Below are positions 1 to 26,300 of a stretch of DNA of 64,000 nucleotides, in pieces. Within the stretch, counting starts at the first letter, position 1; the number at the start of each line of letters is the position of its first letter. Source of the DNA: Todiramphus chloris collaris. Taxonomy: Eukaryota > Chordata > Aves > Coraciiformes > Alcedinidae. The position numbers were made by a program, and so were the translations under genes. The notes below the pieces were generated by a model, which was not told the DNA's origin, made no database searches, and saw nothing but the letters and a program-made list of their open reading frames with translations. The DNA lies in contig JANVCC010000077.1 of NCBI GenBank assembly GCA_025345505.1, forward strand, positions 6,591,494-6,655,493, read 5' to 3'.

Positions 1-3000
1 CCCAGGAACCTGAAGGAACCTGTTCAGAATGAGGAAGTCTGAACCTTTCACTTCAGCAAGGCCAGGTAGCTGAATAGTGGTTTATAAGCTGTAGGGTATT
101 TTAACTTATTTCCTGATCAGATTTATAACCATTTTCTGTCTAAAAGCAATTCCCTTGACATCTGCAGGATTAGCCAAATAGTTTAGTGTGTAAAGTCATT
201 ATCATTAATGATATGCTGGATATTTCTGGAGAGAATCCAAAAAATTCACCTATAACTAAGACACTGACCCTGCAATGAAAGTAAATTGTCATTAACACAG
301 GTAGCATAAGAAATCCTGTTTCACCATTGTGTAAGTAAATGCTGTTCTTTACATTTGAACTTGGTTGCATTTTATTGTACTTTATGATCTGTTAGGGTTC
401 TTACTGTTGCTTTATCTTCCGGTCTTGGGTGGATATTCTATTTTAGACACAGCCCAGGGGATATGAAGGGACTGTTTAGAAAGTTGTACCAACAAAAGCA
501 AACTGTCTCCAGGCTTTTTCCTGCATAGGAGGCATTTATGGCTGCCTCAAATGTGCATATTTCTTTTTCATTGCTTGTGAGTGAATATTAATCTTCTGGA
601 TTTCCCCTTTCAGAACAGTCATTAATTTACTTCCCATGGCAGAAACAGGAATTTCCTCGTGGGTCATATTTCAGGGTGTTTGTATTTATATGCAGACTGT
701 ACGAAGGCAGCCACAATCCAGGGCAAGGGCACGTCATGTTTTGCTGCAAGAGGCAATACAGGGAATCTGGAAACACTTAAAAGTGTATTTCTCTAAAACC
801 TTCTATGCCACAAAGACATTTTGCCTGTAAGTATTAACAGTTTGTTTTCCTTATCTTGGTATTATATATTTGAAGTTATATAATAGCCTACAACTTAATA
901 ATTGTAAGCATTTTATTTGCATTTTGAATAAAGTGTCTCATTGTATTGCAAAAGGTTGACAGCAATCAAATCTTTTAATGCCAGGCTTACAAAAATCTGA
1001 GGAGGTATAATCCTGGAATTGCAATTGTTTATTCTGAATTAGACATAATCTCTTTAAAATATTGCTTTTCATTGAAGAGAAAAGGCAATTATACACAATA
1101 ATTAAAAACTTTTTCTCAAAACACAGTGTGAGGTAGCATGACTGTAATCTCATAGACTTTGTCTTCCCACCTGCAGATCTTGACTTTTACTGAAACCTAG
1201 AAGAGACTTTAATCCTGTCACAGGCTCTGGGAGCATTCTTTTGCAAGAATGGCATTGTTTGCCAGTCGCAGTGACTCTGTCAGTCACGTTCAAAAGAATA
1301 TTACTTTTGCCTTTCATTGGAACCCCAGGGCATGTGCCCCTACTATTGACAAGAACAATTTAACTTTCTGTACAGTCATTTTTAGTTTTGGAAATTGCTT
1401 TTTTCTTCTTTTCTTTTGGTAGGCAATAGATGAAAACCCTAGCAGTAAATGTTGTAACAGTCTGTCACAGCATTTATACACAAACCTTTCACCCGAAAGG
1501 TGAAATTGCACAAGTTTCCCTAAAAAAAACACACCCCAAAATACAGGCAGAAATGCCCTGCAGATTTCTCCAGTGGATCTAAGTTTACAGTGGGCCATTC
1601 TCATTTCCTGCAAGCTATTGCCTGGAACAGGAGGTGTGGAAGCCTATAGCTTTAGTTGTGTGTCAGAGGTAAAATGAGGCCAAAAAATAACCAACCATTT
1701 CTGACTACCACTCCTGACCATACCACATTTTCCTCTGGCACCATGGACTAAATCATTGAAGAAACAGGAAGCGAAGGAAACCCCTTAAATCTCCCAGTCC
1801 AGCCAGGGAGCTCAGCTGTGAGAACAGTACTTGGAATCTTTCACATTTCCCCGGAAGAGGCTCTGCAGCTTTGGGTGGCACATGCTGGAGACTGTGTAAC
1901 CTCACTGTAGCTAACAGCCAACTTCAAGCCAAGTTACTAAAAGGAAAGAATCTGATTTTGCAAGGAGTGAGAGCTTTGGGGTAAGGCAAAGGGAAACATG
2001 TGAAAAGTTTCCTAAATGATGTTACAGATGTGGTATTACAAATTAGAAATGTAAGTATATGAGCGAAGCTAGATCTGATTTTAAAGAAAGAAGAAAGCTC
2101 TCGTGAGGTGAGAAAAACCTGTCCAGTGTGCAAAATGTAGTGCTGTGCATGCAGTCGACTGGGAGGGGTGCAGAACTCACACAGGAATTGCAATGAAATA
2201 GCAGTGCTTTGGACATCTGGCTCTGTTATCTTGACACTGTAATGGTGTTCTTCTCAAATGAAAACACCAAAAGGAAAATTAGCTCAAATAAGCTATACAG
2301 GTTGTTTAACACCTCAGGTTTACAGACACATCCTGGTAATATTGGGGGAGATGTTGCAAAAATAAGTTGACCTAAATAAAAACAGATACTCTCTGTTTAC
2401 CCCTATAAAAATCTTAATACTCATCCACCTCTGTGAAAGCTGTGAAGTTTATTTCATCAGTGTGTATAAATTGCTCTGAGGGCATTGTGTTAAGAATGCT
2501 ATACTGCATTTTTATTGCAAACGATTATAATTACCATAGCATTATGACTAGATTTTCTAAATAGATTTTAAACTCTTTAGGCCAAGCTATGCCTTTTTTA
2601 TACAGGCCTGATCACACTGCTAAGGCAGTTTCAGAAACATATATATAGGATGCAATATTCCTAGGCTACAGCTGTTGCGATGTGCAAAGGAAGGGGAAAA
2701 ATGAAGTTCTGTTGGCAGGTCTGTTCTGTTGACTTCTGAAGCAAATCATCTTTTTGGCCTATATAAATATATTCTTCTTATTATTTGCAATTTTATAATT
2801 CTATTATAATCAAATAAATATATTATGATAACATATTATTTATAATTTACTTTATAAGATATATTATATATAATTGCATCCTTAATAATAATTATTAGAC
2901 TTGTTTATATATTTTGTTATTGATTTTTCTATGTTTATTTTATATAGTTTAATCATCACTATGAAAATAAATACGTGTGAGATATTTGTCATCTTCTCAG

Positions 3001-3106
3001 GCAACCATGCATGCAGTGAAATGCTGACCAGCAGCAAACAAAGCGAAAGGAAGTAGCTTCAAAATTTTTGCTCTCTTTACCACTCTGGGTGGAAGAAACA
3101 ATCAGC
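1..3106. other. Upstream flank of PLEKHS1, no gene recognised
   Basis: No reading frame here resembles a known protein and none has convincing splice sites. The stretch from about 2750 to 2960 is strongly AT-rich with repeated ATTATA/TTTATA words. By synteny the next gene to the left would be CASP7 on the same strand, but no CASP7 coding exon is seen. Non-coding 5' exons of PLEKHS1 probably lie here or further left; a possible acceptor occurs near 2998, but I cannot place a first exon. Confidence 0.5.
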
Positions 3107-16983
<13,877 letters not shown>

Positions 16984-19900
16984 AAAGAAACCCTCAATGA
17001 TTAAGTAAGTGCCAAAGTTCAAGGAAAAAGACTGGGGAGAAGAATGTGATATATAGTGTATGAAGGTAATCTTTATCCTCTAGAGCTGCCAGATATCTTT
17101 TGCTACCAAAGTACAAAGAACAGAGAATGTGGATTTAATTTTCATTTTATGTCCTAATAACTTGTTTTGCTGATATAAATGGCATATGTTTGGCTTGTAT
17201 TTCACGTTGGCATGTTCTTCAGTTACATGAAAAAACCAAGGGTCAAATCATTTCTGAAACCTTTGTGCTGCGTGTACTTTATACTTCAGCAGAAAGTGTT
17301 GGTTCACGCCTCTCCTCACATGTTTGCACCGAGTTACATTGATTTATACTGAACTGCCAATCAGTTAGAGGTGTGGGAACAACCTATGTTTGAAACAAAG
17401 CCATGTCTTCACTTGTTTCCCCTTAGCTATAGCAAGGCAAAGGCAAACTGAGAGCTGTTGTGTTGGAAGAAAGGCAGGTGAATAGCATTGTGTAGTGATT
17501 CAGTGGGACCTCCTTTTGTGTTCTATTCCTCTTCCGTTACAGCCACAAAAATACATTCAAGGAATGACAGGAAACAGAGCTGGTTGGAGGAAAGGAATGT
17601 AGCTGAAGCACCTTTGGGTTCACTGGCAGCCAAAATAAGCCCTAAGAGAAGAATGAATGAATCAATATATGTGGGAGAGAGGAGGGCCAGTCTGCTCTGT
17701 GAAAGTGTTACTGGTAAAGACAGATGGGAAAACCAGAGAAGGAAATGATGTATGTGAAGGCATGTGCACTCAGCCCAGTGCATAGAGTTCATTGAAAGAG
17801 TTTTTCATGCTACCAAGTACTACCATAAAGATGTCACTGGTTACTGCAGCATTTCCAGAGCAAGTATTCATTTTTTTTCCAAACCAGGACATTTCCTGTA
17901 AAAAGTTATTTGTGCATATGTCTTGCTTCCATTGCTGTCATAGAAACATGACTATGTATGACAATCTCACTCAAAAAGTCGTTGGTACTTCATGTGGAAC
18001 TGCCTGTGGGGCTGCCTTCAGTGGATGCCAAAAGGCAGCTTTGTCCTGTACTACGGTGGCCTCTGTTGCTTCCAGAAACACAGTGTGAGATGGCCAGTAG
18101 GCAGAACACATGCCTGTTCTCTATATGGATATGTACACATTTGTGTTTCTCTGTGGGTATATTTACATACGTATATATTGTTGTAAGATTGTATTAATAT
18201 ACAGTGATGTGGCAAAAAACCCCTAAATCACTGGTTTTGACTGCAGATAATTTTATCTTGCCAGATACAACCAAAATAGCTACTGGGTTTAACAGGCATA
18301 GGATTATTGATATTTAGAGATTTATATAAGCTTTGATTAAGGTGGATTTGGCCCAAAGGAGGTATTTGGCCAGCTTCCAGTTGAATTAGGCCAAGTCAGT
18401 GACTACAATAAGAAACTACACTCACTAAAATCAGTGTTGGTACCACCTACTTCAGTTGTGAATTTGACAATTGTGCTTTGTATACTTTCTTTAAAATCCA
18501 GTCTGGAGTTTTTTGTAAAATCTTTATAAAATTTTATTTAGCCCAAGATGAAAACAGCATTAGTAACTCAACATGAACACACACAAGTGTTTATACAATC
18601 TCTTCAGACTCAGCTCCTGTTCAAAAGATTAATTTCCAGACGGAATGTTTCCACAGCCTGTCTCTTCTGCTTTTGAGATAAGAGTGTTTGGGACATGCTT
18701 ATTTCTCAAGGTGGGAAAGGATTGCCTTTTGATATTTCTGTCTCACTGGTGTTCAAAGGCCTGTTTGTGCTGAATTCTGCATAAAAAAAAACCACAGGGA
18801 AAACCCAGTTCTGGAACTACTGAGGCTGAAAATGGAAGAAATTACATTCCTTGAGAGCTCTTCTCCAAAGTTGCTATGGGACTCCTTTGCTCTGCGCTGC
18901 CTCTTTGAGCACAACACATCCATTTCTGCCTAAGCAGTCTCTGAGGGATGGGGTGGGCAGCTATCACCATACAGAGCTTCTTCCAGCTCTGTAGCTGTGT
19001 CAGTCTGCTAGTACAGTCCTCTAGGCCTGCATCCTAAAATCACAGATCATCTAGTTCAAGAGTATCTGTTGAGGATGTCACCCTCTACTTTTCTTGTTCA
19101 AGCTTTGCCTAAGCTCTTCTTCTGAACTTTAGAAAAGGGAAGTCCAAACCTTTCTGTGTTGTTCCAGATTCATCTTTCTGTAAGATTAGGAGGTTTTCTT
19201 CTAATATTTATCCTAGATTATTTTTTCAGAAAATAAACCTGATTTTTTCCTTGCCCTGTTTTCAGTGGGCATCGGGAATGCTTGATTTCCACTGCCTCCA
19301 GAAAAATCTTCAGCCTGGAGGGTGTTTTTCCCACCTGTTCCCCCTTCTTTTTTTCTTTTAGACCAAACATCCTGCATTCTTTCAACATCTTTTCATACGT
19401 CACTGAACTTCAAGACAAATACCTCGTGTTTCCAGTTATGGGTGAACAAAGGAGGTGAGAAAGCAATAAAGCAATTTCCTGGAACTTCATAGAGAAACAT
19501 TTCCAAAAAGAGGTGAACTAGCAAAGAAGCTGTGAACCGTAGGTAGTGGTGGGAGGAGAGCCACTACTGTGGAACCCACACATGGCATTGCTGCTGGAGG
19601 AGATGTTGAGCAACACATGCTGCACCTTACTGCTGTAGAAGAATGTTACTTTTGGACCAAAATAGGATTTGGGGAGATACAGCATCTACAGGATAACTCC
19701 AGAATATTTCAGAAAACTGGGGGATTACTTCTGTACTTCAGTCAACAGTTACTGCTGTGTTACCCCGTAACTGATCATTATGTCAGTTTGCATGATGATA
19801 AAGGCAGATAATTAATGTCACACATTGGCTGATTCATAGCACTTACAGAGATACAATATGGAAATGACATTGGTAGAGTAAATTCGGGTAGAGTGTGTGA

Positions 19901-20280
19901 AGTTGTCTACCCACATACAATTAATAAATAAGTTAACAGTTTACAATACATTGTGCTGTGTGAATACCTCCCTTCCCCTGATACAGTCCCTCCAAAGACT
20001 ACCTGTATCTTCCTGGTAACCTGCAGCTGAGTCAGCAAACAGCCCTTTTGAAGAAAAAAAAAAAAAGCTAACCTTAAAAAAAACAGAATCAACCTCATTC
20101 TGTAACATTTTTCACAAAGTAAAAATTTTACCTTTCTTCAAATGAGCAAATCCTGCTAAACTTGTGGGCTGCTTCTAAAAACAGCAGCAGAGGGAAATGC
20201 CTACACACATGTCCTGGAAGACCTGAAGGGAATGTCTTTCAACCCATGCCATCTGATGGGTAATGGGCAATTTTTTAGAT
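16984..20280. other. 3' flank and possible 3' UTR of PLEKHS1
   Basis: The PLEKHS1 stop is at 16981-16983. No AATAAA appears in the first 2 kb after it; the nearest forward ones I see are at 19232-19237 and 19465-19470. Either the 3' UTR is long or a variant signal is used closer in. No coding gene is recognised; open frames such as 17488-17748 and 19569-19811 have no recognisable protein features. Confidence 0.45.
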
Positions 20281-20289
20281 TACCTACCT

Positions 20290-20364
20290 ATTTCTTAAAG
20301 AAATATTTCTTAAAGAAATAGGTGATATAAAGAAATAGGTGATACTTAAAGAAATAGGTGATAT
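20290..20364. repeat. Tandem repeat, about 18-base unit
   Basis: Imperfect copies of a unit built on TTAAAGAAATAGGTGATA follow one another, preceded by two shorter TTTCTTAAAGAAATA copies that contain a small palindrome (TTTCTTAAAGAAA). Confidence 0.8.
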
Positions 20365-23300
20365 TGTAGCTTATTGTTGCAGCATGCTTTGTGGTGTCAA
20401 AATCTTTTCTTAGCAGGTCTCCAGGTAAGTTTTGGGCTATGGAGGGGCCCCGACACTGATGTTTAAATTGATATGGGGTGAAATTCAGTGAATCCATAGA
20501 CTAGCAAATCTATTTAAAGCACAGCTGGAAGAAGTCTGCAGATCCTGAAACCTTCTTGCATCTTTGAATCACTCAGCATCTGCAAACTGAGTGTACAAGA
20601 GAGACAAAACCCAGTGGACTGCAACACAGATCATGCAATTAGCTAACGATTAATGTGCTCCTCACCATTTTATTTCCTGTCATTGAATACAGACAGTGCC
20701 TTTAGGTTATTTCCCTGGCTGTTAATTCCCGGCACATTCCCATGCTGCACTCACTCATTAGTGGCTGCTAATTTTCCCCTCTGAATTCCCAAATATGAAT
20801 CATACTCTTTCTACTAGTCCAGTACCCGTCTCCAGCAGGAAAATGGCAATTGTCCAGGAGAAAAGCAAGTTCTGCAGCAGAGAGGAGGCAATGGTAAAAG
20901 AAGTCTCCAAATTGTTGTGAGGTCATTGAAGTTAAGAAAAATAAAAAGCCCATTATACAGCAAATACAAACTAGACCACACAACCCTCACCCTTCCTCTC
21001 AAGGGCAGCACTACCGAGAGCTGGGGTTGGAGTCATACGCTGACCAGACAGAGCACAAGTGACAAGGAGAATGAGTCCAGCCAGGAAAGGTTACCTGAGC
21101 TGTCTGTGTCAACAGACAGGCTCTGCACAGGGCAGTATCTGGCTGCAATGCGTTATTTAGAGCCCCTCCAACTCGGGGTACCCAACCTGACATGCTTCAG
21201 CAGGGCTGGACTTGCAGCAAATGGAGTCACCAGAAGAGAGGCTGCAATAATGGAGAGCGATGTCACCTTGCACACCAGGGTGAGAGCAGATCAGTGGTGA
21301 GCTGTGGATGCCAGGTGATTAACTTGGTTTTTGCCCCAAATTTTCTGGTGATCTCAGGAGAGTAATTTCCTTGAACACACACAGATGCAAGAAGTGATTC
21401 CAGACACAGTCACATCATGGTCTTACCATGAACGTGATCTCCAGCATCCCATTCAATACTATGAATTGCTTTCCCTCACAGAACATCTGCTGGAAACAAC
21501 CTCCGTTAGACCTGGACACTAGAGACGTTAGGGCTGGTTCATCAATGCCCCATGCTAGGGAGAGATGCTGATGTGCCCATTCAGTGCTCAGGGAGAAGCT
21601 GTCCTTCATGTCCTGCAGAAAGGTGGCTTACCTCTAGTCACCCTTCAGACAGCACTGGCATGAGCAAATGTTAGGTGATGCTCCTGCTTCCCTGCAGGAA
21701 ACTGGCTCACCCCACCTGTGTGCTGCTTACAGAGACCTGCACCAAGAGGGCATGCAGACATCTGGACATGTTAATATTTACAAGGGTACTTCCTTGCTGG
21801 TGCACCCTCAGTCAGTGCAGGGGCTGGAAAGAGCGTGTACTGAACCCTCCCAGCAAGCCTGAACCACGGGACTGTCTACCTTCCCATCTGGGGAGCTGAC
21901 AATGTAATCTGAGGAGCTCTGAAGGCTTTTCTGGTTTGTTTCCCAGGCAGGGACCGGCAGCCGTCCCAGGTCCGTGCCTCGCCATGGCCAGCCGCTTCCT
22001 TCCTGCAGGCCGGCCAGCAGGTCGCTCTCAGGAACTTGGAGCCTGTCGGGCAGTTCCTAGAAACACCACTGGAATTTCAAATGCTGTCTCTGTCCCTTTA
22101 GCACTTCCTAATTTATGTATCATTTGAAGAAAAAGGAGAGGCCAGCCAAGGCTGATGCAAATCTGTCATTCAGCAAAAACACCTTAAGAGAAACCACATC
22201 TCCACGCTGCAGCAGGGGGACACTCAGTGGCCAGGAGCCCTTTGCTTGCTGCTAACAGCTGCTCAGGGACTCAGCCATCCCCCTTCCACCTTGCTGCAGG
22301 ACCAGCTCTTCAGGGGGCACCAAGCCACTCTGGTGGGAGCAGGACTGGACTCGCAGCAGTGAGTGTCTGGTTGAATTCAATTTTCCATCCTAGGGGGTCT
22401 GCCTCAATCTGTGCCCGAGAACTGGTTTCTTTTATAACCCAGCAGCAGAGGGTGAAGAAGTTAAGCAGTCAGTGGGAACGCTAAGACTATGGCTATCAGT
22501 GATGCTAATCTGGTGTTTTTAAAATGCTGAATGTTTGCTCTTGTCATCATTCCAGGGCTGATCCAGCACCCTAGTTGCAGGCTGCCAGCCCAGGGGTCTC
22601 TTTTCCTCAACACCTCTGCCACCAAAGCAAGCAAACCTACCAGCACGGGACCAGAGCTTAGATCTGCAAGGTCTCTTTAGGCTCCACTTCCCAGTTTGGT
22701 TCAGTTCTTCCATCATGGCAAGGAAATGGAGTTGATAAAGCTGATTAAAAGAAATAAGAGCCAGGATCAAAGTCTGGCAAGCGATTCCCAGGTGGTCAGA
22801 GAGCAGATGAGCCACCTGCAAACCCGCTCCACCTTCGGTCCTGACACTTCCAGTGGCAGAGGCAATCAACACTGAGCGTGCCAGACAAACTGCTGCTCCA
22901 TAATACAGTTTTAAGTGTACATAATCCCAGGCAATGCTGCAGGATAATTACACCATTTGTAATTGTAGGCTGGAAACCTGGGACAGCTGCTGCCTTGGAC
23001 ACTAAAGGTGTTGCTGTCTCTTTCAGCAGTGTAAGAGAGTTAGCATGGTGCAGGCCTGTCTCCAATGACCCTGGGAACTGGAAAAAAACCCTCAAACCAA
23101 AACAAAACCCCAAAGCAAAAAGGATTTTGACTTTTTTCCATGTGGCAAAAATTCCTTGTAAAAGTGAAATCCTGAAGCCTTTGCTCCAGAAGAGAAAAAC
23201 AAACCGATTTAAAGCCTCCATTTCTTGCAATCCCAGAAGAAAAATGAGACATGGGGACAAAAGCTTGGTCGAGTTAGAACAAATGCCTTGTCTGCCCTTA

Positions 23301-26300
23301 CTTTTCTGTGAAAAGCACTGAATTTTTAGTCATGTGCTATGAAACCCACTCGGAAAGGCCCACCACACATTTGTATTTCTCAGACATGTTGGTTTCCATG
23401 TGGGAAACCACCTGGAAATGCTGTTCTGGCAGACTGAAAGGATCTTGTACATTTGCCCAGGATTTCTGGGCACTTGAATATCCTAAATCTGTGCACAGAC
23501 CAGCTCCAGTGCTCTATGAAGCATCAGTCCTTGGTGCCTGGGCTGCAGAGAGGTCCTGTGACCCTCTAACCACTACCCAGTTCCCATGCAAATAGTCCTG
23601 CATCCATTCTCTTTTTTTAACTCTCTGTAAGTTTTCCTATGAACTTTGTTTCAATTTCAGTCTGTGCCTGTAAGACACAGCTTAAAATCATATTTTTTGG
23701 CCCCCAAGGGCTGTTAGAAGGATACTGCCACCACCAGACATGCAGGTAGCAAAAATTTTTTCATCCAGGAGGAGCCCATATTTTCAAGTACTTGTTCCTC
23801 AGCAGCTCTACTGATCAGTCACATATTCCACACCAGGACTCACTTGGCAAAACCAACCTCATTTACATACTAAATGCCATTGAACTAATTAAATGCCCCC
23901 CAGGAATTCTGGCCTTCTGCCCTGCAATTTGTCCCTCTTTTATTTCATTTAATGGCCAACACCCATGTTGTTCTTCACAGCTGTCATTTTGCTTACAAGC
24001 AAATGTCCTTGTGCTCCTATTTCTAAGAATAAAGGTGAATTCTGGCAGCATAATAGTTCTAAGAAATCGCCACTAGTGGAAAGGTAGCTGGGGGGAGAAC
24101 AGAGAGGAAGGAAAATTGAGTCATGAGGAATAGCTATAAAAAGCAAGAGGGACTGAAGGTAGGAAAAAAATCAAGTCAGAAACAGTAAAACTGGAGTTCT
24201 GTGCTGGAAACCACATTTTCATTAAATATGTTCATTCAAAAAAAGAACCAAAAGAAAAAAAAACAAAACCAGAAACAAACAACAAAAAACAACCCACCAA
24301 AAAAAAATCAGCTTAAGGTTATACCCTAGCATCAGACAAGTGACAGCAGTAGCTGCTCTTCAAGGTCAGCTAAGGCACTGAAATAACTCTGAGTAAACAA
24401 ATGTCCGGTCTCTCCACGATGAAACATCCACCACTCTGTGGTCCAGCCACCCTGGAAGTTTCCATCCATTTTTCTTTGTCTTGTTTAAGTCCTTGCAAGT
24501 GGCACTTGCTGCTGCTGATCACGAGGCTGGGAATAGCTCAGGGGTGTTTTGGCTTGGCAGGAAGGTGATGGGAGGATGGCATCACACAACATACCCAGCT
24601 GGCAGGAGGTTGTGGTCACTGCTCTTTTCCCCATGGGAGACCCCTGCGCAGCTGCATCCCCAGGGGCTGCAGCACTGTCTTGTAAAGTCCAAGATGGGTA
24701 AAGGAAAGTAGCAGCTTCAAGGTGTGATCTGAGCCACAGTAGATCTCGGTGAGCAGCTGTCCTGTGTGATGGGCTCCTGCTCACCTTTGCCTCATCATAC
24801 TTGTTCCTGGTGCTTCCTGATGAACAGGCTGGGGCCATGGCCAAAACTGTAGCAGACAAAAGTAAGATGTTCGCTGTCCGCAGCGGGCACAGGGATCAGG
24901 CTGCTTGTTTGAATGAACATCTCAGGATCAAACTGGAAAGCATCAAAGTGGGACATGAGAACCCAGTGACTGAAGTCACTGTTCATTCACTTCTGTCGCT
25001 GTGTAATTCCCTAATTGATCAAGCATCACACTTCCTGGCTGGTGCAGTGTGCAGCTCTTGCAAAACTCCCTCCACTCCAGCACACTCTGCCTCTTACCAT
25101 ATGCATTAAAGATGCACACGGAGTCCTTCACCAGCTTTCCTCTTTGCCTTTGCCTTAGACCCTGACTTGCACTTGAGGATCCTGGGTCAAAATTAGTATT
25201 CCTCCAAGGATTAACAAGGAGAGAGAAAAAAGGGAAGAAAGAAGTGAGTTGTTACCAGAAGAACATCATTTGATTTGAATTGCTTGGTGGATGAGGTGTT
25301 TTATGAGCCTGCTGATGTTCCCCGGTTCTTTCCGAGAGTTTCTGATTTCATTCCCAAGTGGGAGTAGATCACTGGCCACTCCTCACAGGTTGTATCTGAC
25401 CAAAGTGAATCAGGCCCTGAAAGCAGCTGAGTGGATGGCAGCTGTCCCTTTGGCTGCGTTTGGTGCAGAAACCAGGTTAATGTGGGCCATTGGATCTCCT
25501 GGGCTGCTCCATCCAGGGTCCTCACAGACATCACAGACCAAAGAGCAGATGCCAATCCCAAAGTGCTGGCGTCCCTGGAGCAGGGGAAATTCACAGCAGG
25601 TTTCTGCTGTGCTCCTCAGGTGAGAAGTAGCCTGGACACTGTCAGCACGTGGTGCTGGCAAGGAGGTTTAGAGATGCTGTCAGGGCAGAGGAGGTGAGAC
25701 AAACACTGCTACAGGGCAGCTGGGGACCCCCAGCTCCAGCTGACAGTGGCTCCCTGGAGCCGTACCCTGCTCACCTCCCAGCCTGCTGCCCTTAGCCAGG
25801 CTTTTCCAGCGCCGTGAGCCGTCCTTTGCCAGATGGGCACAGGGGACAGCATCCCTGCTCCCCCCCAATCTCATTGGTCAGTTTGGTAGCTGGTCATTAC
25901 CTAGGGAGCTGTCACTAAGCGTGCTACTGTCCTGCTGGCCTTACCCCTCTCCCTTTGTCACTGGGGGGAAGGGTCCACGGTGGGAAATACTTTGTTGCTA
26001 CATGGCAGAAAACCAGGAACCATCACACGCTGCCGGAAATATCTGTCAGGACCCTGAGGGCACAAATAGAACATAAGGATGTAATAGTGCAGGCCCCCCC
26101 CAGGCTGCCCCTCATGGCCCAGGACCCTATTTCTGCCTTCCCCGGGGCTATCAGCCGCTGCCCCAGCGCTGCTGGGGGATGCTGCTCTCCCTGGCAGGCA
26201 GAGGGACCCCTGCCAGCCTCCCTGCAGGAGAGCTGGGAGGAAGGAGCTGTGCTGGGAGTGAGAAAAACCAGGGTCCTGCTGCGCTGCAGAGCTCAGTTCC

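Noticed and set aside
636..830. 64-codon frame in the left flank as a possible CASP7 exon
   Set aside because: The translation does not resemble caspase sequence and has no fitting splice sites.
19010..19200. Possible second CR1 fragment
   Set aside because: Some words resemble CR1 internal sequence, but the diagnostic 3' tail is absent and the match is too weak to call.
22796..23321. Overlapping 154- and 147-codon frames on opposite strands
   Set aside because: Neither resembles a known protein, neither has splice logic, and both are open over the same bases, as expected of chance in compositionally biased DNA.
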